Shown here: positions 9,132 to 18,299 of the stretch, piece after piece
Layout of the letters: each line of letters begins with the position of its first letter
Position numbering within the stretch: position 1 is the stretch's first letter
From: Nostoc sp. UHCC 0926
GTDB lineage: Bacteria > Cyanobacteriota > Cyanobacteriia > Cyanobacteriales > Nostocaceae
Length of the DNA stretch: 64,000 nt
Direction: 5' to 3'
Assembly (NCBI RefSeq): GCF_028623165.1
Contig: NZ_CP117768.1
Span: 2,542,001 to 2,606,000, forward strand
Program-made: the position numbers and the translations under genes
The notes under the pieces: model-generated
Seen by the model: the letters and a program-made list of their open reading frames with translations, nothing else
What the model was told of the DNA's origin: nothing
The model's database searches: none

Positions 9132-9540
9132 AATACTTTACCTCTAAATTATTAAAATTATTGGGCTTGTTAACACCGAGCAAGGGTTATCTTACCGATA
9201 AGGTTAATCTTAAATTTTTCATCATATATCCTTAAGCTTAACTTAATCTAGTTTGATTAATATTTCGTATGATCAATCCAAAAATGTAATACCAATCAGC
9301 AATAAAAAAATCCTAAATTAAATAGTTACTTCAACAAAGTTAACGACAAATATAAGAATTTGGAATTTTGCTATTTAGTAACAAAATACCTTTGTAAGCA
9401 AGTAGATTTCACAATATTTTGTATTGTTTTAGCTTAGTTAGGCTTGGTTCTAGAACTATTGATTATTGCTGATTCATACGCTAATAACCACAAGCCTATA
9501 ACAATACATAGGTACTTTATCAACAAAGGAAATAAATAGG
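9132..9540. other. Divergent promoter region
   Basis: About 410 bp of AT-rich DNA separates the divergent regulator gene and the PEP-CTERM phosphodiesterase gene. No ORF is supported. Between 9180 and 9265 several TTAA-centred short repeats occur (GGTTATCTTACC, AAGGTTAATCTTAA, CCTTAAGCTTAACTTAA) that could be regulator sites. The stretch just before 9541 has AAAGGA as ribosome-binding site for the downstream gene. Confidence 0.4.
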
Positions 9541-11226
9541 ATGACTCGATTTAGCTATTCTCATCTACCTACTGTTTTAAAAACAGTGATTTTCGGCACA
9601 ACTATTTTAATAGGGCAGACATTTTTACAATTTCATAACTCAGCAGCAACAGCAGCCAGCCTTTACCAACATGTGTTGCTCTTATCAGTAGATGGACTAC
9701 ATGATGCTGACATCGCTGATCCTTTGCTTCAACGTTATTTATCGAATATTAAGAATTTGCAAGCAACTGGTGTTACTTACACTAACGCCTTTACCAGCAC
9801 ACCCTCCGATTCCTTTCCTGGTGAATTGAACTACCTAACAGGAGCCAGTCCAAAAACTACAGGGGTTTATTATGACAATTCATATAGTCGCTCATTATTC
9901 AGTCAACTAGGGAGTCCTGCTGGTACTGAAGTTCTATTTGATGAAAGCATCGATAAAAACTCAAATCTTCTTAGTGGAGGAGGTGATTTTGGTAAAGGTA
10001 GCATTGATTCAAGTAAGTTGCCAGTAGACAGCACAGGAAAACCTATTTATCCTCATAACTACCTAAATGTTAATACAATTTTTGAGGTAGCCCACGATGC
10101 TGGGTTACACACTGCATTTATTGACAAACATCCTGCTTATGACCTTACAAATGGCCCTTCAAGCGAGGGAGTTGATGACTTTTATGCTCCAGAAATCAAT
10201 GCTAAAGTTGCCTTAGAAAACGGCAAATTAGTTGATCAATCAACAGCCCAAAATCCTAGCAATCTCACATTTAAAACGACAACTAAAAGCACTAGTCTTA
10301 CAGAGGCGTATGATGATCTGAAGGTAAATGCACTTTTAAATCAAATAGCTGGTAAGGATTCTCAAGGAAGGATTACTCCGGGAACTCCTGCTATTTTTGG
10401 CATGAATTTTCAAGCTCTTAGCGTCGCCCAGAAAGATGCTAGCAGCAATGGTGGAATTGCTGCTGATGGAACACCTTCATCAGGATTAATTGATGCCTTA
10501 GAACATACCGATGCTAGTATCGGGAACATAGTTAATGCATTGAAGCAACAAAATTTGTTTGATTCAACATTGGTAGTCTTAACAGCAAAACACGGTCAAA
10601 GTCCTCGTGAGGGAACAGCTACCCTGATTGCCGAAAACACATTTACAGATGTCTTAGAAAAAGCTGGGATTACCGTAAATCATGCAACACAAGATGATAT
10701 TGGCTTATTTTGGCTAAAAGATCAAAGCCTTGCTGATACTGCAACAACTCTTTTAAAGAATCTCAACAATCCGGCGATTAATGAGGTTTTATCTGGTGAT
10801 GCACTACAACAAGCAGGCTTTGGCAATCCATTGTCAGATGACCGGACACCAGATTTAATTATCAAATTGAACCCTGGATATGTGATTTCAGATGGCACAA
10901 AAAGGGCTGAACATGGGGGTTTTTCGGAAGACGATACCCATGTTGCATTGATTGCTGCTAGCGAGATTTTAGATTCTGAACTCAAAGGTACAATCCAAAC
11001 GCAGACGGTAAAAACAACTCAAGTTGCAGTTACAGCTCTAGATGCGTTGGGATTAAATCCTGAGTCATTACAGGGTGCTGTGAAGGAAGGTACTAAAAAA
11101 CTACCAGGGTTAGGAATTTCTGATCCTCGCGCAGTACCGGAGCCAAATACAAATCTTGGCTTGTTATCTATTATGGGGTTGATGTTAACAGTCTCTCTAT
11201 GGAAACGACGCAAGCAACTAAGTTAA
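9541..11226 (+). CDS. PEP-CTERM-anchored alkaline phosphatase/phosphodiesterase family protein
   Basis: This 561-residue exported enzyme belongs to the type I phosphodiesterase/nucleotide pyrophosphatase branch of the alkaline phosphatase superfamily. A signal peptide occupies about 1-40. Metal-site motifs follow: LLSVDGLHDAD (Asp51), the nucleophile loop FTSTPSDSFPGE at 84-95, TAKHGQSP, and EHGGFSEDDTHVAL near residue 458. The C-terminus is a textbook sorting tag: VPEP at 532-535, one hydrophobic helix, then KRRKQ. PEP-CTERM tags are processed by an exosortase, so the enzyme is expected at the cell surface. The substrate (nucleotides, phosphodiesters) is unknown. ATG at 9541 is preceded by AAAGGA. 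Confidence 0.88.
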   Translation: MTRFSYSHLPTVLKTVIFGTTILIGQTFLQFHNSAATAASLYQHVLLLSVDGLHDADIADPLLQRYLSNIKNLQATGVTYTNAFTSTPSDSFPGELNYLTGASPKTTGVYYDNSYSRSLFSQLGSPAGTEVLFDESIDKNSNLLSGGGDFGKGSIDSSKLPVDSTGKPIYPHNYLNVNTIFEVAHDAGLHTAFIDKHPAYDLTNGPSSEGVDDFYAPEINAKVALENGKLVDQSTAQNPSNLTFKTTTKSTSLTEAYDDLKVNALLNQIAGKDSQGRITPGTPAIFGMNFQALSVAQKDASSNGGIAADGTPSSGLIDALEHTDASIGNIVNALKQQNLFDSTLVVLTAKHGQSPREGTATLIAENTFTDVLEKAGITVNHATQDDIGLFWLKDQSLADTATTLLKNLNNPAINEVLSGDALQQAGFGNPLSDDRTPDLIIKLNPGYVISDGTKRAEHGGFSEDDTHVALIAASEILDSELKGTIQTQTVKTTQVAVTALDALGLNPESLQGAVKEGTKKLPGLGISDPRAVPEPNTNLGLLSIMGLMLTVSLWKRRKQLS

Positions 11227-11280
11227 GCGTTGAAGACTAGTTTTTTTAAGGTGACTCGCAAAATCTGTTTTTTCTCTCTG

Positions 11281-11350
11281 CTCTCTCTGTGCCTCTGCGG
11301 TTTAAAAGTAATTTATTTAACTACTGAGGTGCAGAGAACACAGAGAGAAG
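11281..11350. terminator. Hairpin repeat between convergent genes
   Basis: CTCTCTGTG with CTCTGC pairs with GCAGAG and CACAGAGAG across a 32-nt AT-rich loop. It stands between the phosphodiesterase gene and cofH, which converge here. The arms belong to the widespread ACAGAGAGA-type repeat. A bidirectional terminator role is inferred from position. Confidence 0.45.
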
Positions 11351-11368
11351 TATGAGATAAGACTTCCT

Positions 11369-12511
11369 TTAATTCCTGACTTTCTGATAAAGAGTATTGC
11401 GTTGTTGGTAAGGTCTTCCTAAAGAAGCGATCGCAGCTTGTAAGGTTTCCACTTCCATACATGTACCACCCAAAGCACCTGCCATTGTGGTAATGTGCTC
11501 CTCCATTAATGTGCCGCCGATATCATTGCAACCCCAAACTAAGGCTTCGGTTGCACCAGCAAGCCCCAGTTTTACCCAACTCTGCTGATGGTTGGGAATC
11601 CAATTACCCAAGTAAATCCGCGCCACAGCCCCCAGTAGGAGTGCATCGGTTAAAACTGGTTGATCGCGTCCGACACGGCGACGTAAGGGTTTGGGCGCTT
11701 CTTGTCCAACGAAGGGTAATAAAATAAACTCTGTGATGCTTGCTGGATATCCCTGATTGATGGCGGTTTTTTGGAGCGATCGCAATTTTTCTAAATGCCC
11801 GATTTGCTGTTCGTGGGTTTCAATATGCCCAGATAACATGGTGCTAGTGGTATGCAAGCCTAATTTGTGAGCTGTGCTGACAATTTCTAGCCAAGTGGCT
11901 GTGTCAATCTTCTCTGGACAGAGTATCCGCCTTACCTTATCGTCCAACACTTCTGCTGCTGTTCCCGGCATTGAGCCAACACCAGCATCGCGCAAAGCAA
12001 TAATCACATCAGCATACTCAAGTCCGTCAAGTCTGGCGATAAATTCCACTTCCTGGGGAGAGAAAGCGTGGAGATGTATCTGAGGAAATTCTTGTTTAAT
12101 GGTTTCTACTACCTTGAGATAATAGGACAAAGATTTACCATTTATCTGCGCTTGTGGATTTAATCCCCCCTGCATACAGATTTCCGTCGCACCCCGCCGC
12201 ACCGCATCTGTCGCCTTTTCCAAAATTTGTGCCGAATCTAACCAGTATGCACCGACATCACCATCATCTCGACGGAAAGCACAAAAACTACAGTGCTGCT
12301 CACAAATATTAGTAAAGTTGATATTACGATTAATTACGTATGTAACTGTATCGCCTGCTTGAGTGTGGCGGAGTGTGTCGGATGTAGCACGGATTGCGGC
12401 GATCGCTTCTGGCTCACTTTGTTCTAACAATACCACTCCCTCTTCGAGAGATAAATCGTACCCCATCAAGGCACGTTCAAGAATTTTTTCAACTGCAATT
12501 TTTGTCAGCAT
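11369..12511 (-). CDS. cofH: FO synthase subunit 2 (CofH), radical SAM
   Basis: This 380-residue radical-SAM enzyme joins tyrosine to 5-amino-6-ribitylaminouracil. The product is then converted by CofG to FO, the deazaflavin chromophore used by cyanobacterial photolyases and cryptochromes. The cluster motif C70-x3-C74-x2-C77 is intact within [10 protein letters not shown]. Next come [12 protein letters not shown] and the CofH/MqnE-type stretch [16 protein letters not shown]. Length and order fit CofH; CofG is not in the window. The start is the ATG at 12511. No operon partner is close. Confidence 0.92.
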   Translation of the reverse strand: MLTKIAVEKILERALMGYDLSLEEGVVLLEQSEPEAIAAIRATSDTLRHTQAGDTVTYVINRNINFTNICEQHCSFCAFRRDDGDVGAYWLDSAQILEKATDAVRRGATEICMQGGLNPQAQINGKSLSYYLKVVETIKQEFPQIHLHAFSPQEVEFIARLDGLEYADVIIALRDAGVGSMPGTAAEVLDDKVRRILCPEKIDTATWLEIVSTAHKLGLHTTSTMLSGHIETHEQQIGHLEKLRSLQKTAINQGYPASITEFILLPFVGQEAPKPLRRRVGRDQPVLTDALLLGAVARIYLGNWIPNHQQSWVKLGLAGATEALVWGCNDIGGTLMEEHITTMAGALGGTCMEVETLQAAIASLGRPYQQRNTLYQKVRN

Positions 12512-12935
12512 TACTTTCTTAATTTCTCAGTAAATATTAATTTTCTGATCTTGTAAATAATAAAATTCTACTTAATAAATACACTAAGTACTGGAAAATC
12601 CCAAGTTTATATTACTTATTGAAGTACGTGATGTAAGATTATCCGAGACAATTGAAGCCAAAACATTGAATTCTGCGAGAGTTTTGTTGGCTTTGTATGC
12701 GAACCTTGGGAGCAATACTTGCGCTCTATCGATATTGTTTCAGGAATTTTTCAACAAAACTCAGGAGGACTCGAAATCGTTTTGCTAGCTGACGCTCTCG
12801 TTATTTTACCCTCAAAGTAGGTATCAATGATTTTCTGACTTAAGTCAAGCTAATATGCCTTCATTTGTATTTGGCTAAAATGCATAACTTATCTCTCGAC
12901 TGTACCTTAGGAGACCGGGAAACGCTATATAAAAT
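12512..12935. other. Intergenic with a spaced inverted repeat
   Basis: No gene is seen in this 424-bp stretch. An 11-bp inverted repeat GAGTTTTGTTG (12680-12690) / CAACAAAACTC (12752-12762) may be the ends of a small decayed element. The rest is AT-rich and carries no start-proximal signal that can be supported. Confidence 0.35.
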
Positions 12936-14537
12936 TTAGCTGCTTTTCGGTTCTAGCCGCCACAGCCTACTATACTGGAAAACATCGACCAGTTTGTATT
13001 TCTTCTCAAGCTCAGATCGAAATATTTTAGAAGGATTATACAAAAATAGATTGCTGAAACTATCAGGAATCCTTGGTATACTTGGTTCAATTACCAATTG
13101 CATCTGCACTTTTTCATCTAGCAGATGAATGAGAGACATTAGGTCACCAATATTTAGAGAATAATTACTACTAATTAATAGTGGGTGATTAGCTTGATTG
13201 ATGATCCGAGCTATTTGAGGGTTGGCATGGCTGCCTTTATTCCACCATGTCTCGGCTTGAGAACTGATGGTACAGGATACAACTCCAGTGGAAATTATTA
13301 CTACCATTACTAATTGCCAAAATTTGCGGGTTATTAACTTAGAAGAAATAATTTGAGCCGCCAGCAAGTAAGCAACAGCTAGCTGAATGCCTAGATAACA
13401 CGGAATGACATATCTAGGTCGCAGACTGAGCTTACCTCCAACAATCAAATCAGGCAATATGAGAGCTAAAGCAGGTACTCCACTTAAGAGAAAAACAAAT
13501 AACCAAACTCGTTTCCCTGCATGACTATAAATAAATAAGAAGGAATATACTACCAAGATTAGTATTAAGGGAATTAAAAATCGACCCCAGCGTAAAACTG
13601 GCAAATTCAAATCTGGAAAAAATACTTCATAGCGCCAAAAATCACCAAATAAATAGCTAATGTTCTTAATCCAATCAGAAACCAAAACTGACAGAGATTG
13701 TCTGGTGTGAGCGCTGGCTGTTGTGCGATCAATTTCAGACAAGCTATTAATAACAGTTAAAATCCAAGGAACAAAAGCTAAAAAGCCGATGCTAGTTGCT
13801 ATTAGATAAGCTTTAACGCTTTTAGTGAATCGAAAGCGTTCAATGGCAAATACATAAATACCGTGGGCGATCGCCAGCAACCCAGAAAACAAAAAGGTGT
13901 ACAATCCTAGTGCCACTGTTACTGCATAAATCCCCCAAAGCTGCTTGCTACCCAGCCTTATTGCTCGCAGCAGTGCAGCACTCCCTAGCAAAGTAGTCAC
14001 CATCCATAAACCGAACTCCCTTGCCTCTTGGGCGTACAGCACATGGAAGGGCGAGACTGTTAGAAGAACTACGCTTATCCATGCCGTTATGGGTGACTGA
14101 AATAATTCTAAGCACAGCCAATAAATGCAAGGAAAGGCTAGCAGGCTAATTATGGCTGACAAGCTTCTCGTAGTCGCTACTGAATTGCCAAAAAATTGCA
14201 TCCATAATCTAAGCATTACGTAATAAAGTGGAGGATGTTGAGCATCCTCCATCGCCAAAGAGTTGATTGTATTGATTAAACCTTTATCAGAATTAGGCTG
14301 TTGATATTTTTGTATATCTCCAACAGCAAACACGCGCCCATTAAACACTTGTTGAACAAATTCTGTCTTAGTGTAACCAGAGATTCGTAATGAGGTATAA
14401 GCTTCATCGTGCCAGTAGACTTTTCGATCCAGATAAGCGAAGCGAAAAAATATCCCTAAAATTAACAAAATAATAATTAAAAATCGTAGCCAAATCGGAG
14501 GAAAATATTTTGCAAATACTGATTGTTTGTTTATCAT
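12936..14537 (-). CDS. GT39-type membrane glycosyltransferase
   Basis: This 533-residue polytopic protein has about ten to twelve helices and the layout of ArnT/PMT-like glycosyltransferases. A first helix is followed by an acidic catalytic loop with YWHDEAYTSL (Asp44-Glu45). A second loop reads HPPLYYVMLRLWMQFFG, then TRSLSAI before the next helix, and the C-terminal part is more soluble. Enzymes of this fold move sugar from polyprenyl-phosphate donors to lipids, proteins or glycans on the outer membrane face. Acceptor and donor are not inferable. The C-terminal 100 residues contain a conserved RLWRLEP end seen in cyanobacterial versions. Stands alone. Confidence 0.8.
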   Translation of the reverse strand: MINKQSVFAKYFPPIWLRFLIIILLILGIFFRFAYLDRKVYWHDEAYTSLRISGYTKTEFVQQVFNGRVFAVGDIQKYQQPNSDKGLINTINSLAMEDAQHPPLYYVMLRLWMQFFGNSVATTRSLSAIISLLAFPCIYWLCLELFQSPITAWISVVLLTVSPFHVLYAQEAREFGLWMVTTLLGSAALLRAIRLGSKQLWGIYAVTVALGLYTFLFSGLLAIAHGIYVFAIERFRFTKSVKAYLIATSIGFLAFVPWILTVINSLSEIDRTTASAHTRQSLSVLVSDWIKNISYLFGDFWRYEVFFPDLNLPVLRWGRFLIPLILILVVYSFLFIYSHAGKRVWLFVFLLSGVPALALILPDLIVGGKLSLRPRYVIPCYLGIQLAVAYLLAAQIISSKLITRKFWQLVMVVIISTGVVSCTISSQAETWWNKGSHANPQIARIINQANHPLLISSNYSLNIGDLMSLIHLLDEKVQMQLVIEPSIPRIPDSFSNLFLYNPSKIFRSELEKKYKLVDVFQYSRLWRLEPKSS

Positions 14538-15233
14538 AAATATCGAATTCTAGCGTTGATTACAGGTTCCTAAAGTACAGTAGCAGCAGTTTGTAAACCA
14601 GTTTTTTAGACGTTTATAATTAATAAAGTCAAGAGCCGTTGCAAGCTGCTTCAGAACATGTTAAGTAAATTTATCTTTTAAGGTAGGAAGGAGAAGCAAG
14701 GGAAAAAAAGCTTAACCCAAGCGTATTGGTTTACATAAACCATTATCTAAAAAAATACTGTGGTTTTACCACAACTATTTTGACCTATTAAATAAGTGAG
14801 CGTCAATGGTTAGATGCTGGTAAAGGAGTTGTTTCCACCTCAATTTTGTGGGGTGAACCATCAAAAAATTGTTCAAGCCGTGTTAACTTACCTTAATAAC
14901 AAAATATTTATATTTGATTGAATTTTCCTTAACATTCAAATTTAAGGTTTCTCCAAATACTCCGAAAGCAATAAGCATATCAGGAATAGGTATGAAATAA
15001 TTAGTTTTCTATGGATATTATTTATACATAAAATTAACGTATAAATACTGTTCAAACTCAGAAACTTTTGTTAGAGTTTTCCGAGAATGATTCTCGCTTG
15101 TTCTGGATTTAACAACTTAATTAGCAGTTTTGATGTAATATATAATTATTGGCAATAATTATTAATTCCTCTAATATTTAGCAATTGCAAATCTTTTACA
15201 ATTCTTTTTTGGTGCTAACCGTAACTAAATGTC
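14538..15233. other. Long AT-rich intergenic upstream of the iron cluster
   Basis: About 700 bp without a supportable gene. It contains the promoter region of the divergent glycosyltransferase gene at its left end and, at 15082-15096, a Fur-box-like palindrome (separate entry). From 14880 on, the sequence is strongly AT-rich with several ATTAATT-type stretches. Confidence 0.4.
15082..15096. promoter_or_regulatory. Fur-box-like 7-1-7 palindrome
   Basis: CGAGAATGATTCTCG is a perfect 7-1-7 inverted repeat. The Fur consensus heptamer arrangement is TGATAAT-n-ATTATCA; here GA-AAT-n-ATT-TC is conserved and the changes are symmetric (11 of 15 match). It lies 137 bp upstream of the multicopper oxidase start, first gene of an iron-uptake cluster, so iron repression by FurA is a strong inference. 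Confidence 0.6.
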
Positions 15234-16259
15234 ATGCCCAACAACTTCGCTCTAGGTAACGAAAAACCGTGGAGCCGCCGTCAATTACTGAAGCTAGGAC
15301 TAGCAGGTGCTGGAGTGATTGGTGCAGCTGGACTTTGGCAGATGCTAAATCTACAAAGTAAGTCAATCGTAAAAGTGCCACCACTGGATATGGAAGCACC
15401 AGACGACGGTACTAACCCGATGAAGATGTTAAGGGATTTTGATTATGGGACGGTAAAGCAAGAAAATGGGCGGACTATCCGAGAATTTCAGTTAACTGCC
15501 GGTACTTCCATAATAAAACTCAATAGTGCTGTATCTTACAACATCTGGGATTTAAACGGTCGCATACCAGGGCCAACGCTACGGGCAAAACAGGGCGATC
15601 GCGTGCGAGTGCTTTTTCTCAACAAAGCAGGACATTCTCATTCTTTGCATTTTCATGGCGTTCATCCAGCGGAAATGGATGGGGTTCGCCCAATCAGCAA
15701 TGGCAAAGCCACAATTTATGAATTTGATGCTGAACCCTATGGTGTTCACTTGTACCACTGCCATATTGAACCAGTTACCCGTCACATCGCTAAGGGACTG
15801 TACGGGATGTTTATCATCGATCCACCGACTCCCCGTCCCCCGGCTGATGAAATTGTACTAGTCATGGCTGGGTATGACGTGAATGATGATGGCCATAATG
15901 ATTATTATGCTTTCAACGGTTCGCCTCATCATTACATGGATCATCCCATTCCTATTTACCAAGATCAGTTGATTCGGCTGTATGTTCTCAACATTATTGA
16001 ATACGATCCGGTAGTGACATTTCATCTCCACGCCAACTTCTTTGATGTCTATCGCTACGGCATGAGTATGACTCCTAGCGAGAAAGCTGATGTGATTACG
16101 ATGGGTATGGCCGAAAGGCACATTTTGGAATTTGCTTTTCGCTACCCAGGTAAGTATATGTTCCATCCCCATCAGGATGCGATCGCCGAAAACGGTTGCA
16201 TGGGTCAATTTGAAGTAGTTGCTCAAAGCAAATCTCAAAAGACTGTTAACAATTCATGA
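15234..16259 (+). CDS. Tat-exported two-domain multicopper oxidase
   Basis: This 341-residue cupredoxin oxidase is exported folded. A twin-arginine signal (R15-R16 in SRRQLLKLGLAGAG) precedes two cupredoxin domains. Copper ligands are seen as HFH at 139-141, HCH at 175-177 with His184, HLH at 264-266 and HPH at 311-313. The only Cys in a copper motif is Cys176 in domain 1, so type 1 copper sits there; domain 2 has HPH where many three-domain enzymes have HCH. As first gene of a cluster with a lipoprotein, ferritin-like protein and FTR1, it probably oxidises Fe(II) for permease uptake, as Fet3 does with Ftr1. No clear ribosome site is seen. Confidence 0.85.
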   Translation: MPNNFALGNEKPWSRRQLLKLGLAGAGVIGAAGLWQMLNLQSKSIVKVPPLDMEAPDDGTNPMKMLRDFDYGTVKQENGRTIREFQLTAGTSIIKLNSAVSYNIWDLNGRIPGPTLRAKQGDRVRVLFLNKAGHSHSLHFHGVHPAEMDGVRPISNGKATIYEFDAEPYGVHLYHCHIEPVTRHIAKGLYGMFIIDPPTPRPPADEIVLVMAGYDVNDDGHNDYYAFNGSPHHYMDHPIPIYQDQLIRLYVLNIIEYDPVVTFHLHANFFDVYRYGMSMTPSEKADVITMGMAERHILEFAFRYPGKYMFHPHQDAIAENGCMGQFEVVAQSKSQKTVNNS

Positions 16260-16457
16260 CAAAATAATTAGTAATTTGTATTCAAGCTAAGTACAAGGTA
16301 CACAATTGGTAATTAATAAAATTTTAAGTAAAATAGTTGATAAAAAATATCATTATATGCGAAAGTAAAATCTATGACGATTTCTTAAACAAACTAAGTT
16401 TGAGTAATAGTTTGAAGCATTTGAACCAATACCTTTTAAATTGTGCCAGGATCAGAA

Positions 16458-17489
16458 ATGAGAAAAATTCGCTATATCTGTTTAACAGCGGCAGCTGCGG
16501 CAATAGTTACCTTAAGTTCCTGTAGTAGTACACCAACGGCAGAAAATCCATCAGCGCCAGTTATTAGTCCTCAAGCTACAGAGGCAGTAAGTGAAAACAG
16601 TCATAGTGGTCACGCTGGTAAAGAAAAAATTAACATTAACAGTGCTATCTTGTCAGAATTGGATAAGTTTGAAGCCAAGCTAGGTGTCCCGGCTTTATCC
16701 AACAAAATTCAGGCAGGTCGTCCCTATGGCAGCCCAGAAGATTTAGTTACTAAAAAAGTAATTACTCAAGAGCAGTTCGACCAAATTAAAGACCAGGTTG
16801 GTGTTCAAGAAGTGGTACTCACAGGTGAGGCAAAAGATGTTGACTATATGTCTAAATTAGGCTTAATGAAAGGGCATCTTTTGGTAGCACAAGAACTACT
16901 AGATCAAAATCAGCCGAAACAAGCAGAACCTCATATAGGACATCCAGTTGAGGAGATTTACGTAGACGTAGAAGAACAATTGAATGAGCGCAAAGTCAAA
17001 GAATTTAAGACAACTTTGGTGAGTTTGCAAGATTTAGTGAAATCTAATTCAAAAGATAGTAAAGTTAAAACTAATTTTGCTTCTTCGATGCAATCAGTTG
17101 ACGGAGCGATCGCAGCTTTGCCAGCAGAGCAACGCTCCAAACCAGGATTTGTGCTACAGGTAATTAACGAATTGCTAGATTCAGCGAACTCCGAATATGG
17201 CGCTGCGATCGCAGATGGTAAAATAACCGCACCAATTGAGTATCAAGACTCTCGTGGTTTTGTCGTTTACGCCAATGATTTATACAAAGGAATTTCTAGT
17301 CAAGTAGCTCAAGCCGATCCCGAAGCACACAAAGCGATCGACAGTAGTTTCGCTGAACTAATAAAAGTTTGGCCCGCCGCCATCCCACCAGCAAAAGCAG
17401 TCAAAACTCCTAATGATGTTACCAAGCTGGTGAAAACCATTGAGGAAAACTCTCAAAAAGTGGTTGACAAATCTAATACCAAAGCATAG
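16458..17489 (+). CDS. Iron-cluster lipoprotein with HHH-like N-terminal part
   Basis: This 343-residue lipoprotein has signal MRKIRYICLTAAAAAIVTLS and a lipid-anchored Cys in the lipobox LSSC. Residues about 52-100 resemble a ComEA-like helix-hairpin-helix (ILSELDKFEAKLGVPALSNK, then GRPYGSPEDLV). The remainder is helical, with GHLLVAQEL and EPHIGHPVEEIY, His/Glu patterns that recall EfeO/imelysin-type iron-binding proteins. The family is not certain. Its position between the oxidase and the ferritin-like/FTR1 genes suggests it hands iron to the permease. A GTG at 16443 is open upstream, but ATG 16458 has AGGA at good distance and gives a clean signal peptide. Confidence 0.72.
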   Translation: MRKIRYICLTAAAAAIVTLSSCSSTPTAENPSAPVISPQATEAVSENSHSGHAGKEKININSAILSELDKFEAKLGVPALSNKIQAGRPYGSPEDLVTKKVITQEQFDQIKDQVGVQEVVLTGEAKDVDYMSKLGLMKGHLLVAQELLDQNQPKQAEPHIGHPVEEIYVDVEEQLNERKVKEFKTTLVSLQDLVKSNSKDSKVKTNFASSMQSVDGAIAALPAEQRSKPGFVLQVINELLDSANSEYGAAIADGKITAPIEYQDSRGFVVYANDLYKGISSQVAQADPEAHKAIDSSFAELIKVWPAAIPPAKAVKTPNDVTKLVKTIEENSQKVVDKSNTKA

Positions 17490-17560
17490 CGATAACACTT
17501 TCATTTAATGGGAAGGGTAGGGTAAAGAGTTTAAAATGAGGAAATCATTAGGAGTTAAGA

Positions 17561-17618
17561 ATTACGAATTACGTTAGCGTAGCGGTAGCGAGTCCGCGAG
17601 CGTCATTACGAATTACGT
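17561..17618. repeat. 30-bp palindromic insert flanked by 14-bp direct repeats
   Basis: ATTACGAATTACGT occurs at 17561-17574 and again at 17605-17618. Between them are 30 bp of the TAGCGTAGCGGTAGCGAG repeat type found at several intergenic sites of this window. The arrangement looks like insertion of a tiny repeat with target duplication. Confidence 0.5.
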
Positions 17619-17663
17619 ACTCCTAACTCATTACACTCCATTCGTTACTTTAACTAACAACTG

Positions 17664-18098
17664 ATGCAAGAACTTGACCAGAAAAAGACCATTGACCTGC
17701 TGAATGCCATCATGGAATTTGAACTAGCAGGGGTAGTGCGCTATACACATTATTCTTTGATGGTGACTGGTCCTAACCGTATTCCAATTGTGGCTTTTTT
17801 CAAAGGACAGGCAAGTGAGTCTTTACTTCATGCCGAACAAGTGGGAGAAATTCTCACCGGTTTAGATGGGCATCCCTCCCTGAAAATTGCCCCAATGGAA
17901 GAAACCTACCAGCATAAAGTCAAGGATATCTTGGCAGAAAGCTTATCCCATGAAAAAAAGGCATTAGATCTGTATAAAGATCTGCTCGAAACTGTCACCA
18001 ATGCCAGCATTTATCTTGAAGAATTCGCTCGCGGCATGATTGGGCAAGAAGAGATGCATAATCTCGAACTGAAAAAGATGTTACGTGATTTTGGTTAA
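17664..18098 (+). CDS. Ferritin-like (bacterioferritin-type) protein
   Basis: This 144-residue four-helix bundle has di-iron ligands in the expected order: Glu18 or Glu20 in MEFELAGVVRYTHY, Glu52 with His56 in SESLLHAEQ, Glu92/Glu97 in ESLSHEKKA, and Glu129/Glu130 with His132 in GQEEMHNLELKKM. It is shorter than E. coli bacterioferritin, and no obvious haem-ligand Met is at the usual place. It could store iron, or oxidise and buffer incoming iron, in the cytoplasm. It lies between the lipoprotein and the FTR1 permease in the same orientation, with about 170-200 bp gaps holding repeats, so separate promoters are possible. Confidence 0.82.
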   Translation: MQELDQKKTIDLLNAIMEFELAGVVRYTHYSLMVTGPNRIPIVAFFKGQASESLLHAEQVGEILTGLDGHPSLKIAPMEETYQHKVKDILAESLSHEKKALDLYKDLLETVTNASIYLEEFARGMIGQEEMHNLELKKMLRDFG

Positions 18099-18299
18099 TA
18101 GTTATTAGTCATTAATTATTGGCTAGGGACTAATGACAAAGATAGAAGTCTGAACGGAGCGAAAAACCGGAGCGGAGGTTGCCTCTGCTCTGGATTTTTC
18201 AATTTTTGGCTTCTGATCATAATAACTTCTCCTAAGGGAGGCGCTGCGTGTAGCTTGCTTAAGAGAAGGGGTACAGGGACAAAAGACAAAGGATAAAAG

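Noticed and set aside
15579..16238. Two minus-strand frames opposite the multicopper oxidase
   Set aside because: They are shadows of a gene with intact copper motifs and a Tat signal.
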